Shown: piece after piece, positions 21,499-34,300 of the stretch | Layout: every line of letters starts with the position of its first letter | Position numbering within the stretch: position 1 is the first letter of the stretch | Assembly (NCBI RefSeq): GCF_029168945.1 | Contig: NC_083606.1 | Location: 12,612,041-12,676,040 of the forward strand | Reading direction: 5' to 3' | Length of the DNA stretch: 64,000 nucleotides | Origin: Cannabis sativa | Lineage: Eukaryota > Streptophyta > Magnoliopsida > Rosales > Cannabaceae | Made by a program: the position numbers and the translations under genes | The notes under the pieces: generated by a model | Databases searched by the model: none | Told to the model about the DNA's origin: nothing | What the model saw: the letters and a program-made list of their open reading frames with translations, nothing else

Positions 21499-23648
21499 CA
21501 AATATATGCACATTCTTCTTTTGAGCCTTATAAATTAACAATGAGAAGAATCTTAAGGTTCTTCAACAAAATTTAGTCAAATCCTTTGACAATTTATTGC
21601 ATATGATTGATCATGTCAAAATAATTCAACTTATGAACTTCAGGTTCACTATAATTTGTATTTCAATGAAACTTTCAAAAGGTAGTTTAAATTCATTACA
21701 ACATAATCATTACAAATTTCATTTTTATATACACGAATAATATAATTATATTATTCTCCAAAACATATACACTCTTCAAGAGTCACTATTATGTTTATCA
21801 AACTTTATATTTCTTCAGGAATCACTATCATCAATTCAATGATGTGTATAATTTAAAAGATACATGACAACTTCATCATGTTATTGTAATGGTCAAATAG
21901 ATATAACCATAATATATCATTTATTTTTCCTGGTATCTTTTTAACAAGTCGTCTAATTTATTAATAGACTATTCATCAGTCTAATTATCATGACTTGATA
22001 TATTATATATTTAAATGTACAACTAGTACATATAATAAGTTATTTCTTATCACTTTCATAACTAGATAAAAGTTATACATCTAGGTACATACAAAGATAT
22101 TTTACTACTCCAAGTAGCAATTGTATGTAAAACTTCTTTAGGAAGCTTTTCAAATAATCATTTTGTGATTCTTTATCACTTTGATTATATTGGATCACTA
22201 ACAAATATTAGTAAATTATATATCCACTTCTGGGAATATGCAAACTGAATTAAATAGTAACTATATATATACATATTCTGTACCAACAATAGTTTGAAAC
22301 TATTGATTTCAAGAAATAATAAAATATGTATATATTAATTTGCTTATGGCATTACCAATATATGTGAAATCTATATTCTTTGAAATAGAATTTCATGTCT
22401 ATTCATTCTCTTCAGGGAATGATATTTAAATATTCTAAATGTACAATAAATTTGTCAATCCACACTTATTCAATAATCAAATATACATTTATCTTGATTA
22501 TAAGTGTGTCCGTACTACAGGTACGCGACTACTATTATTCAATTCCACACATGATATATAGATTTCATGCACTTTGATTGTCTGTGGTATCTCATCTTTT
22601 GGTTGTTTCCACTTTCTTCTGGAAATATATGAGTAGTAAACAATATTGCATTCACTTCAGGGAATGACGTTGAACAAGTAGAACATTATTATAAATTTCT
22701 TAAAAATTTATTCATTGTTCATCCATAAAAATATAAGAAATTATTCAGCAATTTCTTTTATGATATTTCAAAGAATATATGAATACAGTTTTTGCATAGT
22801 CTCCAAGATGTTTGCAAAGTTTGATCTTTAATATATGTCACATGCAATAATTTCCAATATAAATATTGCAAGTAATAACAATGTATAATAATATGACTAA
22901 TTTATAGAATACGAACAATCTTTAAAAGTAATTGAATTCATGTATCATTCCCTGAATGGTGAACAATAAATACATGCATCATGTATTTAAATAATATTAG
23001 TCATGCTCATTGTTATTCTTATACTTTGATGTTTCAATGCAATTTTCTTAACATTCTTTTTAGGTATTCAAAACCCACTATAAAATTGCATCAATAATAA
23101 TCATTTTCAATGATTCTTTAGTTGTATTCACATAAATACAATTTTTTTTTTACAAATATAAAACATTTACTTCAGGAAATGTTTGTCAAAATCTATATCG
23201 ATATTAGATTACTTTTCATTGTCCTCAAAGGATACAAGAACATATACATACGCATAATCTTCATGATATATGCAATATTTTATCGTGAATACATAATTTT
23301 CAGGATATATGTATAATTTATACAAATTTTCTTTTCTATATCATATACACACATATATTGTAAATATTATAAATGATAAGAACATAATATATATATATAT
23401 GAAAACAATAATAAACATATAAAAATATATACATACATATATAATATATAGATATATAGATAAAAAGAAAAAAGGAAAGCAAATGATTCTTGAAATTGTT
23501 TCAGTCAGATAAGTATATATATATATATAAATATATATTTAGTGTATCGCGACCTTGAAACAATTCAAAAACTTTAACAAAATACTTACATTGGGGCTTA
23601 GGCAGAGACTTATGCTTGAAGCTTGGGCAGAGACTCGTGCTGATAATG

Positions 23649-23892
23649 TGTTATAAAATAATATAAAATAGATGAGAGGAAAGAATAAGAAGAAGAAGAA
23701 AAGAGAAAGAGAAAGTGAATGAGAATTTTTCAGTTGTTTATGTTAATGGGGTGAACCCCTATTTATACAAATACAAGAGTCAAATATTAAGAAACTAAGA
23801 AAAATGGAAACTAAATAAGAAGAATGTTGATTACAATTAATGGTAATAAATAAAAGATTTGGACATCCACATAATTATTAATATTTATAACA
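23649..23892 (-). repeat. LTR (244 bp) of the minus-strand copia-like relic
   Basis: On the plus strand it begins TGTTATAAAATA and ends TATTTATAACA, so the outermost 8-9 bp form an inverted repeat with TG...CA ends. On the minus strand there is a TATAAATAG box (plus-strand 23758-23766) followed by a leader rich in CTTTCTCTTT. Neighbouring plus-strand GCAGAGACTCGTGCTGATAAT is the complementary priming-side sequence. No second copy was found in the window. Confidence 0.7.
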
Positions 23893-24475
23893 AAACCATC
23901 GAATTTTGATCTAATAACGAATAATGAAATCACAAATTTGAATTTCTATACTTAATTTAACTACTTAATTAAAAAAAATATCAAAAAATATCTCTTTTTT
24001 ACACTATATCAAAAATATGTTCATACAAAAATATTTAACTCAAACTCAACTTTTTCTTTTTCAAATTTTTCTTGCTAAAAAACTTTTTTTACCGATGGAA
24101 CAATCTCAGCCCATATGATATAAAAATGATAGATTTTTTTAATTAGATAGAAAAATAAAGCATAAAAACTCAAAATTTTCTAATTTTACCCATTCATGGG
24201 TTATACCCATTAAGAGTGCACCCATATATTAATTATTATATTAAGAATAAGGAACATTGTTAAAGAAAATGGATAAACGAATTGTTTTTTTCTTGAAAAG
24301 AATGGTTAAAAATAATAATAATAATAATAATTTTTTTTTAAAAGAAACAAATAAATAAATAGAAAAAAAACTATTTTCTTTTAATTTTTTAAAAATAAAA
24401 TAAATTATTTTAGAACTTCATACTGAAAAATTACAAGACCCACTTATACAATTTCTAAAATAATTTCTTTTAAAA
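23893..24475. other. AT-rich spacer, no gene seen
   Basis: The stretch is more than 75% A/T with poly-A/T runs and an (AAT)n tract near 24312. It may be interior of the element bounded by the inverted repeats; nothing coding was recognised. Confidence 0.5.
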
Positions 24476-24736
24476 AATTTGATTTAAAATTTAAATATAT
24501 ATTAAATGGAATCAGTTTTCTTTTCTCATAGGTATAATAAATAGTGGGTCCTATTATTAATGTGGTCTTTGAAAAAGTCTCATTTTTCATTATTATTATT
24601 ATTATTATGTATTTTATATAGGGAATAACAAACTAACGGAATGAATATATGATAAGTGTCTGTTATGTCATTATGTAATTAATAACATGGGTTGTTTTGA
24701 TTAGTTAGACAGAAGAATGGACAACATATTTTGACA
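24476..24736 (-). repeat. Right arm of the inverted repeat (candidate MULE TIR)
   Basis: This is the reverse complement of 2518-2788, with outer end ...CATATTTTGACA at 24736. It carries the same (ATT)n tract (24588-24608). The two arms are about 22 kb apart now, but much closer once the dated retrotransposons are subtracted. Confidence 0.75.
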
Positions 24737-24771
24737 GAGGATCCGCTTTCGTTAAATTCTCCGATTTAATA

Positions 24772-24780
24772 TAAACATTT
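24772..24780. repeat. Left 9-bp target duplication of the 1-kb Mutator-type element
   Basis: TAAACATTT, repeated exactly at 25774-25782. A 9-bp duplication is characteristic of the Mutator superfamily. Confidence 0.85.
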
Positions 24781-25773
24781 GGAAAATTCTTCAATAGACA
24801 CTCCTTTTACGGGCTCACCAGTGTGTCCAATATCAAAACATATAATTGGTGACAACTATTAAATGAAAGATTTTTGTGGTAAGGCTTGCTGTAGAGAATC
24901 AAACCTTAGTAAAATTGGGGTGCACCTATACAACCTTTAAATTATTATTTGATTGGCCCATATAACTCTAATGCACATTAAATAATATCCCTAAAAATAA
25001 CAATCCCTCTCTCTATTTCGGTCTCTCTTCATCTTCTTCACTCCAAGTTGCTGACGGTTCCTCTCTCCTTCTCCCTCAGTTCCGGCACCACCGACGACTC
25101 CCTTTCCCTCAACCCCACAGTCCAGCAGGAGATTCCCTATCCAACCCTCAGTCCTCAAGTAAAAGTATACATCAAAGATGGAAATTCAATCTTGAATCAA
25201 GATTTCAATAAAGAAAGACCACTGCTGCCATTTGACTCTCTTTTTATTCCATGAATCTACTTATAATAAAACTCTTTGTTTAATAAATTATGGTTGGTGG
25301 AACAAAGCATTAAAATATATATATATATATATATATAATATTTGCCGAATCGAATATATAAGTTCTTACCTTCTTTAATATTATTACTATTATTTTCTTT
25401 TTATGTCTTTTTATTTGTTTTCTTTTTCAGTATTAGCTAGTCAAAGTTATATATCCAATTGAATATCATAAAACTTTTACATTGTCGGAAGAAAAAATAA
25501 AATAAAAGAGAAATACAGGAAACAATTCAAAAAATTATATGTCAAACAAATAATAATTCAATGTTCTAATAAATATTCATATATATTTTATAAATAAATA
25601 AACAAATAATTATATATGAATATTCATATATATTCATAAATAAATGAATAAATATTCTATGTACGATAATCCACTAAAATAGCATGTGTGTCGATATTAT
25701 AACCAACCACTATTCAACATTTTAAGGATGTATGGGTGTGACCAATATTAGAGTGTCTATTGTAGAACTACCC
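24781..25773. mobile_element. Non-autonomous Mutator-type element, probable Pack-MULE (993 bp)
   Basis: The ends are GGAAAATTCTTCAATAGACACTCC and, reversed, GGGTAGTTCTACAATAGACACTCT (18 of 24 matched by eye). Flanking them is a perfect 9-bp repeat TAAACATTT. There is no transposase. Inside, 24990-25240 is distinctly GC-richer than everything around it. It begins with a CTCTCTCTATTTCGGTCTCTC 5'-UTR-like tract and continues with codon-like sequence open for 68 residues from 25048. Mutator elements that carry pieces of host genes (Pack-MULEs) look like this. The donor gene was not recognised. Confidence 0.75.
24990..25253 (+). pseudogene. Possible captured gene fragment inside the Pack-MULE-like element
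   Basis: A pyrimidine-rich stretch (CCCTCTCTCTATTTCGG, CTTCATCTTCTTCACTCC) resembles a plant 5' UTR. It leads into a GC-rich open frame (25048-25254; SLSSGTTDDSLSLNPTVQQEIPYPTLS). The residues resemble the Ser/Thr/Pro-rich start of a plant protein but match no family I know. The boundary with the AT-rich element body near 25250 is abrupt. I treat it as a transduplicated fragment rather than a gene: no splice-supported continuation is visible. Confidence 0.45.
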
Positions 25774-25806
25774 TAAACATTTAATATAATTATCCTATCA
25801 TCATAT

Positions 25807-27722
25807 TGTTGGAATATTATTTTACCAGGATCTTAGATCTACTCACAAGTATGTTGTTTAAACACCCTAAATATGAACTTTCTAAAACGATAAATAAAAC
25901 ACATATAAAGTTAAGAAAACCTTACATTGATGCAGCGGAATTAATGTCTCCTTCACTTCAGATCTCTAACCCTTGTATCCTTTCTGTAGCAGAGTATAAT
26001 CAAGATCTGAGCCCGAATGTCCTTCTTCTTCAAGTTTGATCCTTCACAGTCTTCCAATCTATGATTGAGTTACTGCTTGCTGTGTGTGGGAACTTACTCT
26101 TTCACTAGGGTCGAAATTGATCAAGGAGAAAAGAAGAGAGAGGGTTTCGGCCAGGTATAGAAAGTGGGGAAGGCTCGGTTTTCTGAAGAGAGAAATTTCC
26201 GTCAGATTACTAATGAAAGCATGTGAAAGCTTGTATTGTGACTGAGCCATCACTTTCTATTTATAGGCAACTACTAGGTTTAGGTTAGGAATTATTTGGC
26301 ATTAAAATAATGAAAATATTAATTTGAAATCCCACATTAAGTGGCCGGCCATGGTGTTGTATTGGGCCTCACTTGATTTTGCAGTTTTATCAAATTTTAT
26401 CTCTATTTTCTCAAAAACGCCAATTTTCCAATTCTAACCTTTTAAATGCCAAAACTAATTATTAATAACTAAAATACATTATTAAATAATATTGTCATTT
26501 AATTTAATTATTAATTAGACATATAAAGTCCATTAATAAATAAATAAACCTAGAAACTCTTTTCTTTACAATTTCACCCCTACTTAGTGAAAATTCATAA
26601 AATTAGACATAGTCTAACTTTAGAATTATAATTGATCAATCACGAATCAATTAATGAGTCTTACAAGAAGAATGTTCTCAACTAGAATGGGGACCATGGA
26701 TCTATATGCTGAGCTTCCAATAAGTGAACCAAATTTACCAAGTAAATTCCTACTTATTAATTCTTCGTTGAATCCACTCTTAGAACTTAGAATTGCACTC
26801 TCAGACTTATATAGAGCATATTGTATGTTCCACGATATCAACATGCTATCTCATTTAACCATTGTTATAATCTTATTGTGATTTAAAGATCCTCTATATA
26901 GATGATTTACATCGAGATGGGATTTCTTTACCGTTCTCACCCCTCAAAGTATTTTGCCCCTTAAAACACTTAGCTACCTGTAAATGGTGTTTAGTGATCT
27001 AATGATTAGTCAGTTAAACAAGAGCTCATCCATTTACCTCTATTTGCTAAGCTCGAAGGGAATCATCACTTGACTTCTATACACCAGTAGAAGCTATAGA
27101 TTCCATATTTATGTTCAGCACTCCCACTCAATCATACTATCATGTTCCCAAAATATACGTATCACCCTGACCCAAAAGTAGGCTTAACTAATAAATCAAA
27201 GAACATGAATAGCACTCCTGAGTTGAGCCCAAGCATATCAGGATTTAGATTCTTTTAATCTTAAGATCAACTACTGATATTGACTTGGAAAGATATGTAT
27301 AACGGTAAGTTTGTAATATCTTAACTTAGTTGCAATATCGGTCCAGTCCTATGTATACTCCATACATTCGAAACTAGTATACTTTACTAATGTCCTGGAA
27401 AGAACATAACACTTACTCCAAGTGTAAGTACACATCATCGCTGATTATCACATTAGTGTAAATCCAATAACACTGATGAAACAGGGACCAATACTTTTGA
27501 TTCATATGATCACAATCACATTCCACTGTGTTGACGATACTGTAATTGTGAATAAACATATGATCTGGATTTAACTGATTCTGTGTGTAAATGTAATAAA
27601 CATATTTAAACATATTAAACCATTAGCATGTAGAATTCACGCAAACATCAATCACTTCAAATTTCTTATATTGATAACTAATCAGATTGTAAAGAGTTTT
27701 ATTTAGGGCATAAAACCCAACA
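25807..27722 (-). repeat. 3' LTR of the minus-strand copia element (1,916 bp)
   Basis: On the plus strand it runs TGTTGGAATATTATTTTACC to GGCATAAAACCCAACA. It is nearly identical to 58785-60686, with scattered single-base differences (for example GCGG/GCTG near 25932 and 58898). On the minus strand it is preceded by AGTGCAAGTGGGAGT, the polypurine tract. Confidence 0.93.
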
Positions 27723-29223
27723 AACTCCCACTTGCACTAACATAAAACAAACTGTGCAAATAAGTCAATCTGATGTCTTGATCCTCAGATCAAGTGTAGT
27801 ATATTTGAATCCACCCAAACTTCTTGAAACTAGTTCATAAAAACTCTTATGAAACATCCTTTACTATATGCTTTACTCATCAAGGGATACTGAAATCTTT
27901 ACTGTTTTAAAAGTACATCTGAATTAACAGAAGACATATCTCTCATATTTTAAAATATGTAATTGAGATAATACAGTGTAGACTTATCTTCAGTGATATA
28001 ACTTTCTTGGATTTTGAATACACAAATATATAATTCTTCTCTGGTAGAGCTTGAATTATTATACAATAACTCCTCCACCCCCAAAGTAAATACCATCTCA
28101 TAGGTCTCGAAAATTAGATGGTGAGATACAAGGACAACTGATACACAGTTCCTTAATATCTGACATATAGATCACTTTCATAAATCTTTCTTGAATATCT
28201 TCTAATGTTCCCTATTTGATTACATCTCAGATAGCTCCCACTCAATAGCAGATGTCTGGTTAAATAATACTTTTAACCTCTGATTGTTTGGAGAGTTACC
28301 TAGTTGTGACTTTTGTATTAGTCTAAAACTTTAAGTAAAGACTATGTCATCAACATAGCAGACTAGTATTTGAAGTGAAAAATACATGCCAGAGATAAAG
28401 TAATCAAAAATTAAGATACCATAAAATTTTATGAGGATTAAGAATTCTAAGTTCAAGTCATTCGAATGGACTGAACTAGAGCTCTTTATCTTATTCTCAT
28501 AATTCTGATAAGCTATTCCTATCCATGTGAATGGTTAGATTTGCTTTTCAGTAATGTTCTTAAGTACCTATCACAAGTATCAACCTAATAAAGATGGGTA
28601 TAGAATTTTAAAATTCTCCCACTCAATTAAGGTAGTGTGAAACTTTAACAAAGAACTTTCAAAGGTATCAAACTTTTACTTACAACAGTAAAATCGAAAT
28701 GGAACATACAATCAAGATCAAGAATTTATATTGACAATAGCTGACTCATTATATTACTTCCATGTTTAAAGAAGATATGTGTTACATAGGGAATTGTGGA
28801 ATAGACTCCACCCCTAAGAATATACATATAGGGTACTTGTGGATAACCTCCACCCCTAAGTATATAGAGATTATGATCCACCCCTAAAGGTTGTAAAGAT
28901 CATGAATCTCTTAGTGTGATAGAGTTTATGTGGAGTTGAATACTATCCAGAGTTCATTAGATATAAAAGATCGTTGAACTGCATAGTTTTCTTAACTTTT
29001 CTCCACCCCTATCAGATCAAAAGATCCTTTTATTAAACAAATTCTTAATAATTGTATGAGAATGAACAATTATTAATAAACATAGAAATAATTTCTAGTG
29101 TTTATTTAATAGAACTCTATGAAGAGTTGTAAATATTATAGAATTTGCATCAATAATAAAAACACTTACACATACAAACATACAAATATAATGTGGTAAT
29201 AATTGATGAAGATAAAATAAATG
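27723..29223 (-). pseudogene. Copia RT / RNase H remnant
   Basis: This is the 3' part of the copia pol gene in a decayed state. On the minus strand a CYVDDIVF block, the RT active site with its Asp pair intact, lies at about 28335-28360. A FTLGGGGVIV block close to the copia RNase H GCVFTLGGGAVSW motif lies near 28060-28085. No frame stays open beyond about 60 codons, so there are many stops and shifts. The 5' part of pol (protease, most of integrase) is not found on either side of the nested Ty3 array. Only about 1.2 kb separates the gag stop from YVDD after the array is removed, where a complete element needs more than 2 kb. Confidence 0.75.
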
Positions 29224-29228
29224 AAGCT

Positions 29229-31302
29229 TGTAACGCCCTAATGCTAAGGCACGCTACAGTGCTTTTTCAATAATTGTGCAATCTTTGCTAATCAAAGAAA
29301 TTTCTCGAAAAACGTGTCAAATTAAAACTTTTGCATTAAACATTAAACTTTGTAATTTAATGAAATATTTACAAGTGCCGGGATCCCGATTTTTAAAACT
29401 TTACAAACTTTACTTTTTAAACATACATTCCAAAATATACAGATTTACAGGTCGCACAGCGACTTTCAAAATACAACTCCCAGATGTCCCGAGACCGAAC
29501 ACTCCAGGTCGCGGCGCCGACATGTACAATCTCACCCGAGCTCGGGTTCACTCTGTTCGGCTTTCGCCTTTCCTTTACCTACACATGGAAGCGAAGCGTG
29601 AGTCAACGGACTCGATGAAATGCATATAACATATCATATAATTTCCGACCTGTAAATAGGCGCCCATACACCTATTTACAGAGCTTGACAGATGAGTATG
29701 AACGTTCTAACTGGGACACGACCATGTACCATGTACCACATACACTCATAATACCTTCGTTTTAGTGTAGGTAAGGTATGACCGCACCCTGAGTACTATC
29801 TAGTGTTGTACCACAGACACCTTGTACCTTCCCGTACAAGTGCTGGTAACACTATGATGTACTTCCAAACATCACACACCTTACCAATGCACTCCGTACC
29901 ACAACTGTACGAGTGTTGGTAGTGTATGAATCACAATAAATAAGCATGTATACATATTAACACATACATACATTCAGATAATCACATCATACATTATACA
30001 CAGTTCTTACCTGTTTTCCGAATTCAAGTGTGCTAGCCGACCTGAACGGAATTTCTGTGCTAGATGGATGCCCTAATCACATTTTGAAACCGGGTAAGTC
30101 ACATGATTAAAACCCTAATCCCGGGAAACCCAAAACCAAAACCCTAGGTTCTGCAATACTCTAAAGGGGTTATTCTAACTCTGGAAATGGGAAAACACCC
30201 AACCGAGGTACTGAAATGGACAAAAATTGAGAAAACGAAGTGTTCGGGAATCCTGCCAAAACCGGCAAACCGGTTTTTGGGGCATGGCAAACCGGTTTGC
30301 CGGTTTGCACCAGTAATCCCAAAACACTTCCTTCTTTGCTCAATTTTCCACCAAATGATACCAAACTTTCCAGAGCTCCTAAACAATGCATACACAATAA
30401 ATCCCAGCCAGTATTTCACAGAAATTCACAATAAATAACAACTTGCCATTAAAGCTTAAAGCTTGAACTCAAAGCTTAGAATTGCTCAAAACCAACAACC
30501 AATCTCTAAACCAGCTACCATGAACTAGAATCAAGCTAAACAAACCCTAAAATTCGAACTAAGCAAACCTTAAACCCTAACAGCCCCTATAACCCAAATT
30601 CACCATTTCAACCTAACTTCAAAAGCTTGAAAAACAATAACCAATAGGCTAGGGCTTTACCTCACTTGCAATAGATTGAAACCTTGCTAAAAAATCCAAA
30701 GAAATCTCAGCCCTTCCCCTTGCTCTTGCTGCCTTCGAAGAGAGCGAGAGAGAAGAAAAAGCTTCTCAACCAATTTTGCTTATTTTCTAATTCCTTTTAT
30801 TTCTTTGACTTTCCTAACTTAGAAAAGGGTTTAATTAACTCTTTGCTGCCAAAAAAAAATGGCTAGGTGTCAACTAAAGGGACAGCCACCTATTCCCCTT
30901 AAATAAATGTCCAAATTGCCCTTTAACTCAAACTTAGGGTATTCACCAAAACTAGGGGTAAAATGGTCAAATTCCATAACCCCGCTCAATCCCGATAATT
31001 TATTTTCTCAAAAATATTTCCCACTATGAAATAAGGTTCTAAACTTACCCATGTGATCAATCTAGCCATCCATCGCATTTTCCGTTGTCGCCAAACAAAA
31101 ATTACAAAAATAACATATTGCACATACAAGTTAGATAATACCCCTAGAGTTTAATAAAATCTCCGAAATTGAGAAATTATAACTCTAATATTTATTTCTA
31201 AATATTGGGGTCCATAAATAAATTAATTCACAAATAATAATAAAATAATAAAAATTAGTGCTAATTGCCTTTACTAATCCATATACTAGAGCGGTCATTA
31301 CA
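29229..31302 (-). repeat. Ty3 LTR A (2,074 bp)
   Basis: Plus-strand ends are TGTAACGCCCTAATGC and GAGCGGTCATTACA. It differs from LTR B and C mostly at CAG/CTG positions, for example near 29510-29560 and 29585-29615. It contains AAACCGG-type palindromic repeats near 30260-30310. Confidence 0.93.
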
Positions 31303-34300
31303 ATTATCCCAGATTAATAGGATTTCGTCCCCGAAATCTAACCTGAATAGCTCTGGATGCTGAGTTCTCAGATCCGACTCCAACTCCCAGGTGGCTTCTT
31401 CCACCTTACTATTCCTCCCGAGCACCTTAACCAAAGGTAATAGTCTTGTTCCGAAGAACTTTTTCTTTTCTATCCAAAATCTGAACAGGTTGCTCTTCAT
31501 AAGATAAATCTGGTTGAAGTTCAAGGGCTTCATAACTCAAGACATGAGTCGGGTCTGATACGTATTTCCTTAACATAGAAATGTGAAATACGTCATGAAC
31601 AGCCGATAATGCTGGTGGTAAGGCTAGCCGATACGCTACCTGCCCGACCTTCTCAAGTATCTGAAATGGCCCAATGAACCTAGGGCTTAACTTACCCTTC
31701 TTCCCGAAGCGTCTAATACCCTTTATTGGTGAAACCCGCAGGAAAACATGTTCTCCTGCCTGAAATGTAACATCTCTACGCTTCGGATCAGCATAACTTT
31801 TCTGCCTGCTTTGAGAAGCAAGCATCCGAGCCTTGATCTTATCAATAGCTTCACTGGTCCTCTGCACTAACTCAGGACCCAGGTACTTCCTTTCTCCTGT
31901 CTCGTCCCAATGAATAGGAGAACGACATTTTCTACCATATAACATCTCATAGGGAGCCATCCCTATTGTACTTTATTGGTAGCTTGTTGTAGGAGAATTC
32001 AATTAAAGGCAAGTACTTACTCCATGAACCCTCAAAGTCCATGACAGAGGCTCGCAATAGGTCTTCTAAAATCTGGATAGTTCTTTACGTGACCATCAGT
32101 CTGAGGGTGAAAGGCTGTACTAAACTTTAACTTGGTACCCATAGCCTTCTGGAGACTCACCCAAAACTTCGATGTGAACTTTGGATCCCTGTCTGACACA
32201 ATAGATTTAGGAGCTCCATGGAGACGAACTATCTCCTTCACATACAATTCAGCATATTGATCCACTGAATATGTAATTTTCACAGGTAGAAAGTGAGCTG
32301 ACTTTGTGAATCTGTCCACGATGACCCAAACAGAATCATACATTCCTGTAGTTCTAGGCAAACCAGTTACGAATTCCATTGTGATGTCCTCCCACTTCCA
32401 TTCTGGAAGGACTAAAGGTTGTAATAACCCTGCCGGCCTCTGATGTTCAGCCTTAATCTGTGGCGCGGGTTAAACACTTGGACACATAGTCCACCACATC
32501 TCTTTTCATCCCATACCACCAGAAGTAGGGTTTCAAATCCTGATACATCTTGGTGGTTCCCGGATGCAACGAATAAGGTGTGGTGTGAGCTTCATCAAGT
32601 ATCTCTTTCTTAAGCTCATCCACACTAGGAACACAAACTCGAGCTTTATATAGCAACATTCCACTGCTCGAGACTGTAAAACCTTTAGGCCGACCCGCTA
32701 TCACTTCATCTCGAACTTTAACTAGCTCAGGATCTTCCAGTTGTGCCTTTCTGATTCTCTCCAACAGATCAGATTGGAGTGTTAAATTATGTAATTTCCC
32801 GACCACGAACTCAATTCCTGCACTAACCATTTCCGAGGCTAGTTGAGGAGCTATCATAACCGTAGTACACACTTGACCGGGACCTTTTCTGCTTAGAGCA
32901 TCGGCCACGACATTGGCTTTCCCGGGGTGATACAGTATTTCACAATCGTAGTCCTTAACTAACTCCAACCACCTTCTCTGCCTCATATTCAGATCTTTTT
33001 GGGTGAAAAAGTATTTAAGACTTTTATGATCAGTATAAATTTCACACTTTTCACCGTAAAGATAATGTCGCCATATCTTCAAAGCAAAAACCACAGCAGC
33101 GAGCTCTAAATCATGAGTTGGATAACGCTGCTCATAATCCTTCAGTTGACGAGAGGCATAGGCTATGACTCTGTCAGCTTGCATCAGAACACATCCCAGA
33201 CCCTGTCTGGATGCATCACAATATACAACAAATTTCTCTTGATCTGATGGCAAAGCTAACACCGGAGCTGTTATCAAACGTTGCTTCAACTCCTGAAAGC
33301 TTGATTCACACTTATCTGACCACACAAATCTCTGATTTTTCTTAGTCAATTCGGTTAAGGGCATAGAAAGTTTAGAAAATCCTTCGACGAAACGTCGATA
33401 ATACCCTGCTAACCCGAGAAAACTTCGAATTTCTGTCACAGACTTAGGCCTCGGCCAATTCTTCACTGATTCCACCTTGTTTGGATCAACCATAATTCCA
33501 TTCTTTCCCACAATATGACCCAGAAAGGATACCTCGGACAACCAGAATTCACACTTTTTGAACTTGGCATACAGCTTGTGATCCCTAAGTCGCTGTAACA
33601 CCATTCGAAGATGATGCTCGTGCTCCTCCTCTGACCGAGAGTATACAAGAATGTCATCGATAAACACTATAACGCAGTTATCGAGGAAATCCTTGAACAC
33701 TCTATTCATAAGATCCATAAAGGCCGCAGGAGCATTAGTCAATCCGAATGACATTACCAGAAACTCATAGTGCCCATATCTGGTTCTAAAAGCAGTCTTC
33801 GGTATGTCCTCCTCTCGAATTCTAAGTTGATGATAACCCGACTGTAAATCAATCTTTGAAAACACAGTCTTTCCCTGAAGCTGATCGAACAAATCGTCGA
33901 TTCTGGGCAACGGGTATTTATTCTTAATCGTCAACTTGTTAAGTTCCCGATAATCAATACACATTCTGAGGGAACCATCTTTCTTTTTCACAAAGAGAAC
34001 CGGAGCTCCCCAGGGCGATACACTGGGTCGAATAAACCCAATGTCCAACATCCCCTGAAGTTGCAACTTAAGCTCCTTGAGTTCTGCTGGAGCCATCCTA
34101 TATGGAGCTTTAGAAACAGGTTCGACTCCAGGTGCCAAATCAATAACAAAATCAATCTCTCGTTGTGGCGGCAATCCCGGCAACTCCTCGGGAAACACAT
34201 CAAGAAAATCTTTCACTACCCGAACTACCTCAGGCCCAAATGTTTCAGGTCTGCTGGAGTCAAATACTACCGCTAGAAATCCTACACAACCATTGCATAG

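Larger units (their letters stand above)
17118..23892 (-). mobile_element. Degenerate minus-strand Ty1/copia-like relic with its 5' LTR at the right end
   Basis: On the minus strand a TG...CA LTR of 244 bp sits at 23892-23649, with a TATA box and a CT-rich leader. It is followed by a possible priming region reading ATTATCAGCACGAG. At the far end the minus strand has GAGGGGGAGACA (17347-17358), then sequence containing TGGGTTTTCCTGGCAAGGTTTTTAA, a motif I associate with the 3' untranslated region of plant copia elements. The 3' LTR is missing where the Ty3 copy 1 LTR abuts. Without the nested gag element (19199-21498) the interior is about 4.2 kb, AT-rich, and has no surviving ORF or RT motif I could recognise. 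The superfamily call therefore rests on ends and layout only. Confidence 0.5.
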
